Part shown: one piece after another, positions 50,134 to 57,396 of the stretch
How positions within the stretch are numbered: position 1 is the stretch's first letter
Layout: the number at the start of each line of letters is the position of its first letter
Assembly: GCA_963788975.1 (NCBI GenBank)
Contig: CAWBIJ010000004.1
Coordinates: 930,001 to 994,000 of the forward strand
Source: VRUE01 sp963788975
GTDB taxonomy: Bacteria; Actinomycetota; Thermoleophilia; Solirubrobacterales; 70-9
DNA length: 64,000 nucleotides
Direction: 5' to 3'
Notes under the pieces: model-generated
What the model was told of the DNA's origin: nothing
The model's input: the letters and a program-made list of their open reading frames with translations, nothing else
Database searches by the model: none
Translations under genes and position numbers: made by a program

Positions 50134-51104
50134 GCGAGACGGCAACAGAGGCGGCCGAGCGGGTCCACGTAACCCGCTCCCGCGCCAAGCCGGGCGGGAC
50201 GGCGGCCGACGCCGACGGCACGGTCCCCTTCCGCCGCGCCCGCAAGCCGCCCTGGCTGAAGGTGCCGGCGCCAGGCGGGCCGACCTACCGCCGGCTGAAG
50301 GCGGAGATCGGCGGCGAGGGGCTGCACACCGTCTGCGAGGAGGCCAACTGCCCCAACGTCGGCGAGTGCTGGGAGCGCGGCACCGCGACCTTCATGATCC
50401 TCGGCGACGTCTGCACCCGCCGCTGCGGCTTCTGCAACGTGAAGACGGGCGTGCCCAGCTGGAACGACCCGCTGGAGCCGCTGCGCGTCGCCAACCAGGT
50501 GAAGCGGATGGGGCTGCGCCACGCGGTCGTCACCTCGGTCGACCGCGACGACCTGCCCGACTATGGGGCCGGCGCCTTCGTCGGCACGATCCGCTCGATC
50601 CGCATGCAGGCGCCCGGCTGCAAGGTCGAGGTCCTGACTCCCGACTTCCGCGGCCAGGAGATGCCGCTGGCAAAGGTGATCCACGAGCGCCCCGACGTCT
50701 TCAACCACAACGTCGAGACGGTGCCGCGCCTCTACCCGAAGGCCCGCCGCGGCTCCAAGTTCATGCGCTCGGCTCGGGTGCTGAAGATGGCAAAGGAGAT
50801 GGGCGGCGCCGACGTGGTCACCAAGTCGGGGCTGATGGTCGGCCTCGGTGAGTCCTTCGAGGAGATGGTCGAGACCTTCGAGATCCTCCGCGAGCACAAG
50901 GTCCAGGTGCTGACCGTGGGCCAGTACCTGCGCCCGACCGAGAACCACCTGCCGGTCGTCCGCTACTGGCATCCCGACGAGTTCGAGGCACTGGAGAAGG
51001 CCGCCCACGAACTCGGCTTCGAGTCGGTCGCCTCAGGGCCGCTGGTCCGCAGCAGCTACCACGCGGACCAGAACCTGCCCGAGCCCAAGCGCGACGCGGC
51101 CTGA
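50130..51104 (+). CDS. lipA: Lipoyl synthase LipA
   Basis: 324 residues. Radical SAM enzyme inserting sulfur at C6 and C8 of the octanoyl chain. The auxiliary cluster ligands are Cys69, Cys74 and Cys80 (C-x4-C-x5-C). The radical-SAM ligands are Cys95, Cys99 and Cys102 (C-x3-C-x2-C). The conserved C-terminal RSSYHAD is present. Translationally coupled to lipB. Confidence 0.97.
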   Translation: MSETATEAAERVHVTRSRAKPGGTAADADGTVPFRRARKPPWLKVPAPGGPTYRRLKAEIGGEGLHTVCEEANCPNVGECWERGTATFMILGDVCTRRCGFCNVKTGVPSWNDPLEPLRVANQVKRMGLRHAVVTSVDRDDLPDYGAGAFVGTIRSIRMQAPGCKVEVLTPDFRGQEMPLAKVIHERPDVFNHNVETVPRLYPKARRGSKFMRSARVLKMAKEMGGADVVTKSGLMVGLGESFEEMVETFEILREHKVQVLTVGQYLRPTENHLPVVRYWHPDEFEALEKAAHELGFESVASGPLVRSSYHADQNLPEPKRDAA

Positions 51105-51153
51105 GCGTCGAGCTGGCTTGCAATCGATCCGGGGTGCGCATACTGTGCGACCA

Positions 51154-52800
51154 ATGCGGAAGGCTCTTGTTGCGAAGTTGTCGTTTGTCGTCGCCGTCGG
51201 GATTCTGCTGACGCTCCCGTCGATCGCCGCCGCGGTGCTCTCCGGTGCCAACGGGCGAATCGCTTATGTGAGCGGGCGCGGCGCCACCGATGCCCAGGCG
51301 AAGATCTACCTGCGCGTCGCCGCCGGCAGCTTCGGGCTCGGGCCGAACACCGGACCGGTCAGTCTCGCCTCAGGGCAGCACCGCCACCCGACCTGGTCGC
51401 CCGACCGCACCAAGATCGCCTACGCGCTCGGGGACGCGAGCTGCGCGACCGACTGCGACATCTACGTCCTCGACCTGACCAGTCCGTTCCCGTTGCCGGA
51501 AAACATCACCAACACGCCGACGGTGACCGAGGACCGCCCGGCCTGGTCGCCCGACGGTACCCGCATCGCTTACGAAAGCGAGATCAGCGCGGGCAGCGGC
51601 CAGGTGGACATCCTGGTCGACCCAGTGGGGGCCGGCCTGACGCTCAATCTGACGAACACCGCTGGGGCGGGGGAAATTGAGGGCAAGCCCGCCTGGACCC
51701 CGGATTCGGCGGAGATCTACTACCACACAGGTGACCCGGCGGTTGACAACTCGCTCAACATCGTCAAGGAGCCCTCCGGTGGCGGAACCGTCACCAATAT
51801 CGCCACCAGCGGTGGGGAAAACGAGTTCCAGCCATCGCTCTCTCCCGACGGCAAACAGCTGTGCTTCACCAGAGGCACCGGCAAAGGCTTCAACGGAACC
51901 GCCGACGTGATCGTCTCGCTGGCGAACGGCGGCGCCCAGAAAGACCTCTCCGACAACATCGGCACCGAAGCGAAACACGGCGATTTCAACTGCACCTGGT
52001 CGCCCAACGGCGTCTTCGTTGCCTACGTGCGTGGAACCTTCGGGAACGGAGACCTGGTCATGGAGCGCGCCGACTTCTCCGAACCGATCCCGATCGAACT
52101 CGAGACGAGCGTCAACCTCTTCGACGGCAACCCCGACTGGGCTCCGGACGGCAGGCCGGTCTGCAAAGACGCGACCGTAGATACGGGCTTCAACCAGCCG
52201 GTGACGATCCCACTGGAGTGCTTTGACAGCGGACCCTTCTACGAGCGGACGCAGGTGCAGGAGTCCGCCCCCGAAAAAACCGCGAACGGAACCCTCAGCG
52301 GAATAACCCAGGGGGACCAGGAGCCGTCCACGGTGACTTACACGCCGAACGCCGGCTTCTCGGGCAAAGACACCTTCCAGACCAATTCCTTCGACAAAAT
52401 CGCCGGCTTCGGCGAACCGAAAACGGTCACGGTCAACGTCGCGGCTCCTCCCCCGGCACCCAAAGCACCGGTGGTCAGCAACGTGAAAGTGACGCCGCGC
52501 AAAGCGAAAGCCGGCGCCAAACTCACGGTCCGCTGGCAGCTCGACGAGGCGGCCGCGACGAAACTGACCGTCGAGCGAGCGCCCAAAGGGAAAAAAGGCA
52601 AACGGCGCTTCGTCACCGTCGGCGCGGTCGACGTCCCCAACGCCCAAGCCGGCGCCAACGCGCTGAGCTTCCGCAGAGTGAACGGCCGCAAACTGCCACC
52701 CGGCCGCTACCGCGTCTCAATCCAGGCACGCGACGCGGACAACCTGCTCTCGAACATCAGCCTCAGCCCGATCTTCCAGATCGTTCCCAAAAAAGGCTGA
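51154..52800 (+). CDS. Secreted PD40 beta-propeller with bacterial Ig-like domains
   Basis: 548 residues from ATG 51154. Signal peptide (about 1-27, ending PSIAAA). The N-terminal propeller has TolB-like repeats (HPTWSPDRTKIAYALG, RPAWSPDGTRIAYESE, QPSLSPDGKQLCFTRG). An Ig/cadherin-like domain follows (STVTYTPNAGFSGKDTFQ), then a C-terminal beta domain (PVVSNVKVTPRKAKAGAKLT). It is an extracellular protein of unknown binding partner, related in kind to the propeller at 30228-31205. A CATACT box 10 bases before the ATG suggests a leaderless or very short leader. Confidence 0.83.
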   Translation: MRKALVAKLSFVVAVGILLTLPSIAAAVLSGANGRIAYVSGRGATDAQAKIYLRVAAGSFGLGPNTGPVSLASGQHRHPTWSPDRTKIAYALGDASCATDCDIYVLDLTSPFPLPENITNTPTVTEDRPAWSPDGTRIAYESEISAGSGQVDILVDPVGAGLTLNLTNTAGAGEIEGKPAWTPDSAEIYYHTGDPAVDNSLNIVKEPSGGGTVTNIATSGGENEFQPSLSPDGKQLCFTRGTGKGFNGTADVIVSLANGGAQKDLSDNIGTEAKHGDFNCTWSPNGVFVAYVRGTFGNGDLVMERADFSEPIPIELETSVNLFDGNPDWAPDGRPVCKDATVDTGFNQPVTIPLECFDSGPFYERTQVQESAPEKTANGTLSGITQGDQEPSTVTYTPNAGFSGKDTFQTNSFDKIAGFGEPKTVTVNVAAPPPAPKAPVVSNVKVTPRKAKAGAKLTVRWQLDEAAATKLTVERAPKGKKGKRRFVTVGAVDVPNAQAGANALSFRRVNGRKLPPGRYRVSIQARDADNLLSNISLSPIFQIVPKKG

Positions 52801-52831
52801 CCCGCCACCACAGCGGGGCTAGCCTGGCCGA

Positions 52832-53218
52832 GTGTTCCGCTCGAAATACATCGTGATCGTGTGCCTCGGCGGCGCCCTCAGCTACACCTATCGCGTTGCC
52901 CTCGGCGATCACATCGCAGGAGCTTCCGGCTGGCTCAGCTTCGTCGCGATCTGGCTGCCCTCGGCCATCCTGCTCGGGCTGGCGGTCGCGTACATCGGCC
53001 CAGCGATCGCGTGGAGAGTGCGGGGTGCCAAAAGCAGCCGCGTCCGCGCGCAGGGAGAGGTTCGCGGTCGCAGCAGCGAAGCGATTCCTCCGCAAGTGGG
53101 CACTGCCCCTCGCGCTCGCCGGGGCGGGCGGCTTCCTACTCGCCCGCGGCGAGCTCTGGGGCCTGGCCCCAGTAGTCCTTGCTCTGGCTGTGGCTCACGC
53201 CGGCTCGATGCGCTCTAG
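52832..53218 (+). CDS. Small membrane protein, probably shifted in its second half
   Basis: From GTG 52832, with TAGCCT six bases before it. The first 66 residues hold two convincing membrane helices (YIVIVCLGGALSYTYRVAL; FVAIWLPSAILLGLAVAYIG). The rest, to 53218, is Arg/Gly/Pro-rich and looks like out-of-frame reading. The next frame over the same DNA (53025-53234) instead encodes a hydrophobic, sensible C-terminus. Either a one-base frameshift joins them or there are two overlapping genes. Function unknown. Confidence 0.5.
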   Translation: MFRSKYIVIVCLGGALSYTYRVALGDHIAGASGWLSFVAIWLPSAILLGLAVAYIGPAIAWRVRGAKSSRVRAQGEVRGRSSEAIPPQVGTAPRARRGGRLPTRPRRALGPGPSSPCSGCGSRRLDAL

Positions 53219-53234
53219 GTCGCAGTCCAGATAG
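53025..53234 (+). CDS. Second half or overlapping small membrane protein
   Basis: 69 residues from GTG 53025 (PKAAASARRERFAVAAAKRF), with hydrophobic segments WALPLALAGAGGFLLA and LAPVVLALAVAHAG. It lies in the +1 frame relative to the gene at 52832, the same direction of shift as in hspR and purH. Confidence 0.4.
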   Translation: MPKAAASARRERFAVAAAKRFLRKWALPLALAGAGGFLLARGELWGLAPVVLALAVAHAGSMRSRSQSR

Positions 53235-53574
53235 GCGAGAGGGCGACGATGGAGCCAGCCGGACGACTCTCGAACCCCGCATTCCTCAGAAAACTCCGGA
53301 CGCTACTTCGGGGCAAGTAGCCCGACTATCTGCTCGCGCGCTCAAGCGCTCGTGCCCGTCTGGCGCAGTGGCACCCGTAGCCGCGGCGTCACGCAGCGAC
53401 CGTTTCCGGCTGCGAAATCGTGGGCTTCCAAGGGACTCCCAAGTAGCCCTCGATGGCTGCCTCCCTGTAAAGCAGAGATGCCACAGAGTCCCGATTCGAT
53501 CCGTCCTAGTCCTTGCAAAGTTCAACTTTATTTAATAGAAGAAGAAGTTCGCGCTAATCCCTGAGAGGAATGAA
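53235..53574. other. Gene-free stretch with a tRNA-Ala-like repeat
   Basis: No supportable gene. It contains a 29-base repeat (53249-53277) matching the 3' end of tRNA-Ala, an AT-rich run (about 53518-53545) and the ribosome site AGAGG for the gene at 53575. Short open frames here lack coding character. Confidence 0.6.
53249..53277 (-). repeat. Attachment-site-like repeat, copy 1
   Basis: Twenty-nine bases identical to 54115-54143. The first 15 (ATGGAGCCAGCCGGA) equal the 3' end of the tRNA-Ala gene at 56134-56206 in the same orientation. The T arm is broken, so it is not a tRNA. Similarity between copies continues weakly to about 53310. Confidence 0.7.
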
Positions 53575-54039
53575 ATGTCGATTTGGGCATTGCTTGGAGT
53601 TGTCGTGGTCGCCGGAGCAATCGGTGGCGCAATCAACGCACTCATGACGGACAACGGATTTAGATTGCCTAAGTGGGAGGAGGTCGGCGAGGCCCGAATC
53701 TGGCGGCCAGGCTGGATTGCCAACGTGGTCGTAGGCTTTTCAGCCGCCACCGTATCTTGGGGTCTTTACGGTCCCTATGCAAACGACGTGCTCGTGGGAA
53801 ATCAGAATTCAACCACGCCGCAGAACTTCGTTTTGACGCTCTCAAGCGTCGTGGGAGCTTTCCTCGTCGGCATAGGGGGGTCGCGATACCTGACTAGCCA
53901 AGTGGACAAGAACTTGCTCAGAGTGACCGCCGCCACAGCGGCCAGCACGGACGGGGATGCGACCGCGGCAGCAGCGATCGCCACGGCCACACCTGCCGCT
54001 GCATTGAAAATCGCCGATGACCTGACGGAGGCGAGCTAG
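53575..54039 (+). CDS. Membrane protein, unknown function
   Basis: 154 residues with a good ribosome site (AGAGGAATGAA). Three hydrophobic segments (about 3-22, 47-66, 82-104) and an Ala/Thr-rich tail. Codon use is visibly less GC-biased than in the housekeeping genes. It lies between the two tRNA-like repeats, so it may have arrived with a mobile element. Confidence 0.65.
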   Translation: MSIWALLGVVVVAGAIGGAINALMTDNGFRLPKWEEVGEARIWRPGWIANVVVGFSAATVSWGLYGPYANDVLVGNQNSTTPQNFVLTLSSVVGAFLVGIGGSRYLTSQVDKNLLRVTAATAASTDGDATAAAAIATATPAAALKIADDLTEAS

Positions 54040-54428
54040 CTGTAGCTACTCAGGACGTTGTTCCAGCTGGATGAGCCAAGCGGCGGATTTGACCAGAGGC
54101 AAGCAAGCAGACGAATGGAGCCAGCCGGACGACTCTCGAACCCTGAGTTCATTCACAAGCTCCGTCGTATCCTCAGTAAAGGCCAGCATTTTTGAGTGCT
54201 GGAGAGTTCCAGCAGGGGCGGATACGGCAAAGCATCGACTCGCGTCGTTGCCTTGAGGCCGCCGAATGCCGCAACGATGAGAACAGGAAACCGCGGTACT
54301 TACGCGAATCAAGGCCAAGATGGGGGGTCAACAGAATCGCGAGAGCTGTAAACTCACGCGGTTCCGTCCGCGGCGACAGGCAGAGTCTTGGCCTGTTGAC
54401 AGCGGGACTGGGCCATGAGCAAATGTGA
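54040..54428. other. Gene-free stretch with second tRNA-Ala-like repeat
   Basis: No supportable gene in 389 bases; short frames have no coding character. It holds the repeat at 54115-54143, preceded by AAGCAAGCA as is the tRNA-Ala 3' flank at about 56118. This extends the similarity beyond the tRNA itself. Confidence 0.55.
54115..54143 (-). repeat. Attachment-site-like repeat, copy 2
   Basis: Identical to 53249-53277 over 29 bases, 866 bases downstream. Shares ATGGAGCCAGCCGGA and an upstream AAGCAAGCA with the 3' end and flank of tRNA-Ala at 56134. Confidence 0.7.
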
Positions 54429-54671
54429 ATGATGCCGAAGCCGACCTCTCCAGAAAAGGCCTTCCCCGACGAGATCCTTGATCTCCGCGACGAAGGGGTA
54501 CCGCTCCCAGCTTGGTACTCAGGTCCTCTCTACCAGGGAAACGGTTCGGAGGCAGCACGGGAAAAGTTGGCGAAATTGGCGGAGCTTAGAGGCTCAGATC
54601 CGGAGCGGGTCATTCCGGACGTAGAGGCCGAAATCGACCAACTAGCGGCTCCGCTCCCTTCGGACTTGTAG
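54429..54671 (+). CDS. Small hypothetical protein
   Basis: 80 residues from ATG 54429 or 54432. Soluble, with an acidic helical C-terminus (EAAREKLAKLAELRGSDPER). No clear ribosome site and no family recognised. It lies 19 bases before the larger gene at 54691 and may be co-transcribed with it. Confidence 0.45.
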   Translation: MMPKPTSPEKAFPDEILDLRDEGVPLPAWYSGPLYQGNGSEAAREKLAKLAELRGSDPERVIPDVEAEIDQLAAPLPSDL

Positions 54672-54690
54672 TCGAATCAGCCCCGCTGTC

Positions 54691-56037
54691 GTGACGAGCA
54701 GCCTCGCGAGCCAGGCGCGGTCATGTCTTGATCTTCTGGCCGCTAAAGCCGATTGGGCAATTCGGAGGAAGCATCGCGTCGACTTGCTCGAACCCACGCT
54801 ATTTCGTCATCACCTCAGCCTGGACTTCGAGCTGCCGGTCGCCGCCGCTGAACTTAGCCCTGGGGTTCGCCTCGTCCCCCTCGCGTTGATGCGCAAGGCG
54901 CCCGGTGACTTCTTCCGGTTTGATCTGAGAGACGAGGTTGATCGGTCGCTTCCGTTTCCGACCCGCACCGAGAACGGGACGCTTTCGGCGGCTGCTCTGC
55001 TACTCCTTGCACAAAAAGTGGTGGGTTCCAGCGCGGTCACGGGTGGGCTTGCCGAAGAACTCAGCTACATCGCTCACGCTCCCAAGTCGGATGCCCTAAG
55101 TCTCATCGTCAACGAGTGGATGGAGGAGCCTCGGTCGAGGTGGGGACGCCGCAAGCGACTCGTCCGAATCCAGCAGGGTATGCGAGGCAAGCTTGCGGAA
55201 GATCACGACTTCTGGTGGCTGGTTCGGGCACTTGCGCACAGCTCGATCGTGGCACTCCCCATCGACGGAGTAGTCGGCGACCGGCGTCTGATCAAGCTCT
55301 CCTACGATGAAGTCGTACCTGACCTTACGACCGGGTCAATCAGTCATCCGACGTCCTGGCTTGGCGCGTTCGGCTACCGCAGTGGGTACCGCGGCTACGA
55401 GGTTAGCTTCGTAATTCCCTGGAGCACTGCCCGCAGTTTTCACTTCGAGCTTCATTCTCCCGCCGGCCTTGAGGTGATCGAGGCGGGGCTAAGCGGTCGA
55501 GAGCCCCAGGTTCCCGAGAACCGTGCCCACGTCCACCTCTATGCGCCGTTCGACCCAAAAAAAGCAGGACGCAACCGTGTACGGACCCCGTATGTCCAGT
55601 TTCGCCTGCGGGGTACGTCGCTGAGCTTCGCAGCGGTGGCTGCGGCAGCAGCGATCACTGCCCTCATGTGGCTGTGTAGCCGTGAGGCATCTCACCTCAG
55701 CGGGTCGGGTCTCGGTCCCGCGGCTTCAGTATTGCTGCTGTTCCCGGCGCTGATCGCCAGTTACCTGGCTCGGTCTGAGCATCCAGTTACGGCTCTTCTC
55801 ATGAAGTTGTCGCGCGGACTTCTGTTTGGCACGGGAATCTTGGCGATCTTTGCTGCGGCCCGATTCGCCATTGCCACTGACGATCACCCTGCGAGCACCG
55901 ATGGTCTCCGGAGCTATTTCGCAGTTCTGGGCTGGGCAGGTGTCGCCGGCACGGCACTCTTGGCTCTAAACCTCATATTTCCTCTCCGGCTACACGGCCG
56001 AGTGCGGCGGGCGACGCGCTGGAGACCGTGGCGATAA
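54691..56037 (+). CDS. Hypothetical protein with C-terminal membrane domain
   Basis: 448 residues from GTG 54691. About 300 N-terminal residues are soluble and mixed alpha/beta, including a VSFVIPWSTARSFHFELHSP beta region. Four hydrophobic segments follow (about 309-330, 342-362, 370-390, 406-430), then a basic end. No family recognised. The soluble domain would sit on one face of the membrane. Base composition and position between the tRNA-like repeats and tRNA-Ala mark it as accessory DNA. Confidence 0.65.
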   Translation: MTSSLASQARSCLDLLAAKADWAIRRKHRVDLLEPTLFRHHLSLDFELPVAAAELSPGVRLVPLALMRKAPGDFFRFDLRDEVDRSLPFPTRTENGTLSAAALLLLAQKVVGSSAVTGGLAEELSYIAHAPKSDALSLIVNEWMEEPRSRWGRRKRLVRIQQGMRGKLAEDHDFWWLVRALAHSSIVALPIDGVVGDRRLIKLSYDEVVPDLTTGSISHPTSWLGAFGYRSGYRGYEVSFVIPWSTARSFHFELHSPAGLEVIEAGLSGREPQVPENRAHVHLYAPFDPKKAGRNRVRTPYVQFRLRGTSLSFAAVAAAAAITALMWLCSREASHLSGSGLGPAASVLLLFPALIASYLARSEHPVTALLMKLSRGLLFGTGILAIFAAARFAIATDDHPASTDGLRSYFAVLGWAGVAGTALLALNLIFPLRLHGRVRRATRWRPWR

Positions 56038-56133
56038 GTGGCCACTGGGCGGGTCTGGGGATGAGGTAGTGGCATGCTCCCCCCAGATGCTGAGCGCCTT
56101 GGGCAGGGACGGTCAAAAGCAAGCAACCTTTCA

Positions 56134-56206
56134 TGGAGCCAGCCGGATTCGAACCGGCGACCTTTCGGATGCAAACCGAACGCTCTGCCAGCTGAGCTAT
56201 GGCCCC
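56134..56206 (-). tRNA. tRNA-Ala (anticodon TGC)
   Basis: Complete cloverleaf on the minus strand with the G3-U70 acceptor pair diagnostic of tRNA-Ala, D arm GCTCAGCTGGCAGAGC, anticodon loop TTTGCAT and T arm CCGGTTCGAATCCGG. CCA not encoded. Its 3' end is duplicated at 53249 and 54115. Confidence 0.96.
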
Positions 56207-56266
56207 TCGCCTGAAAGTGTAGGCGGCTCAGGCCGCGACAGTGAAGTGCTCGAGCAGCCCGGCTGC

Positions 56267-57058
56267 TCAGTCGTCGAAGTCGAAATCCTTCGGAGGTTTC
56301 TGCTCGAACCAGAGCTCGTCATCTTCCGGCGCGTCCTCAAGGAAGTCGGGGGTGTCCTCGAGTACATCGTGGTCGGCGGCTGAGCCGGGCGCCGGGGCGT
56401 CCTCGTCGTTTTCCTCCGCGGGCGATGCGGCCTCCTCCGCCTCCGCCTCAGCCGCGGGCTGGGGCTCCTCGGGGAGCGGCGCGTCGAGCGCCTGGTCGAG
56501 CTCCTCGGAGAGGCGCTGGTCGCTCCAGAACTCGTCCTCCTCCTCGTCGTCCTCCAGCTCGGCCTCCGGCGTCGCCTCGACCTCGATTTCCTCGACCGCT
56601 TCCACGTTCGCCAGCGGATCGACCGGGGCAAGCCGCGGCTCGCTGATCTCCTCCTCGACCAGCTCCTCGTCGCTGGGGCCGGGATTGCTCTCCGCAGCCG
56701 CCAGCTCCTCCTCGACGTCGAAGTGCTCGGTCGGCTGCTCGGCAATCGTCTCGCGATTCTCCTCCTCGGACGGGGCCTCCTCCTCGGAAGGCTCTTTGTC
56801 AGCGGGTTCCGGAGCCGGAGGCGCCTCCTGAAGGTCGGCCACCGTGGGCTCCTGCCGCTGCTGCGGCTTCTCGCCGGTCTCGGGGGCGGTCATGAATTCG
56901 GTCGGCGCCTCAGCGGCCGTGTCGCTCCCCTGCTCGCCGCCGGGCCGCTCCGCCTGCCCGAACGCCTCGTCCTCGAGCTGCTGCAGCTCGGAATCGGCGG
57001 CGCCGTGCTGCCGCTTCAGTTCCAAATGCTCTCTGATTGCCTCGTCGAGAATGCCCAT
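56267..57058 (-). CDS. Highly acidic low-complexity protein
   Basis: 263 residues from ATG 57058. A short helical start (GILDEAIREHLELKRQHGA), reminiscent of small actinobacterial coiled-coil proteins, is followed by about 230 residues of Glu/Asp/Ala/Pro-rich, presumably disordered sequence ending in KPPKDFDFDD. An upstream extension to 57133 is not supported. The acidic run itself yields long Ser- or Arg-rich antisense frames that should be ignored. Function unknown. Confidence 0.75.
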   Translation of the reverse strand: MGILDEAIREHLELKRQHGAADSELQQLEDEAFGQAERPGGEQGSDTAAEAPTEFMTAPETGEKPQQRQEPTVADLQEAPPAPEPADKEPSEEEAPSEEENRETIAEQPTEHFDVEEELAAAESNPGPSDEELVEEEISEPRLAPVDPLANVEAVEEIEVEATPEAELEDDEEEDEFWSDQRLSEELDQALDAPLPEEPQPAAEAEAEEAASPAEENDEDAPAPGSAADHDVLEDTPDFLEDAPEDDELWFEQKPPKDFDFDD

Positions 57059-57144
57059 GACTGCGTTCCCCGGGAACCTAAAGCCTATGCGGTTATCCTT
57101 GCTCTTGCGAGGGTCCTGGGACGAACCTCCCAACCCCGCATCGA

Positions 57145-57217
57145 GGGGCTATAGCTCAGCTGGCAGAGCGCCTGGATCGCACCCAGGAGGTCGGCGGTTC
57201 GAATCCGCCTAGCTCCA
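57145..57217 (+). tRNA. tRNA-Ala (anticodon CGC)
   Basis: Complete cloverleaf: acceptor GGGGCTA/TAGCTCC with G3-U70, D arm GCTCAGCTGGCAGAGC, anticodon loop ATCGCAC, T arm GCGGTTCGAATCCGC and discriminator A. It borders the accessory block that follows. Confidence 0.96.
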
Positions 57218-57396
57218 TCGGAGGATGTCCCTGCACGTCGCGGCTTCTGTATTTCGAGGGCCATTCGAACCGCGTCCGGAATCCGCACCTATTTCGGGCA
57301 CTAGTGCCCGAAATCGCGGGGATGCGAAGGGATTAGCAGGGATCGCCGTTGATTCCGTCTCGCTTTTCAGCGATACGGAGCTGGCTTGGACCGTGT

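Noticed and set aside
53249..54143. tRNA genes at the two repeats
   Set aside because: Only the last 15 bases match tRNA-Ala; the T arm is broken and the rest of a cloverleaf is absent.
56241..57133. Ser-rich and Arg-rich proteins opposite the acidic gene
   Set aside because: They are readings of Glu/Asp-codon-rich DNA in other frames, with no motifs.
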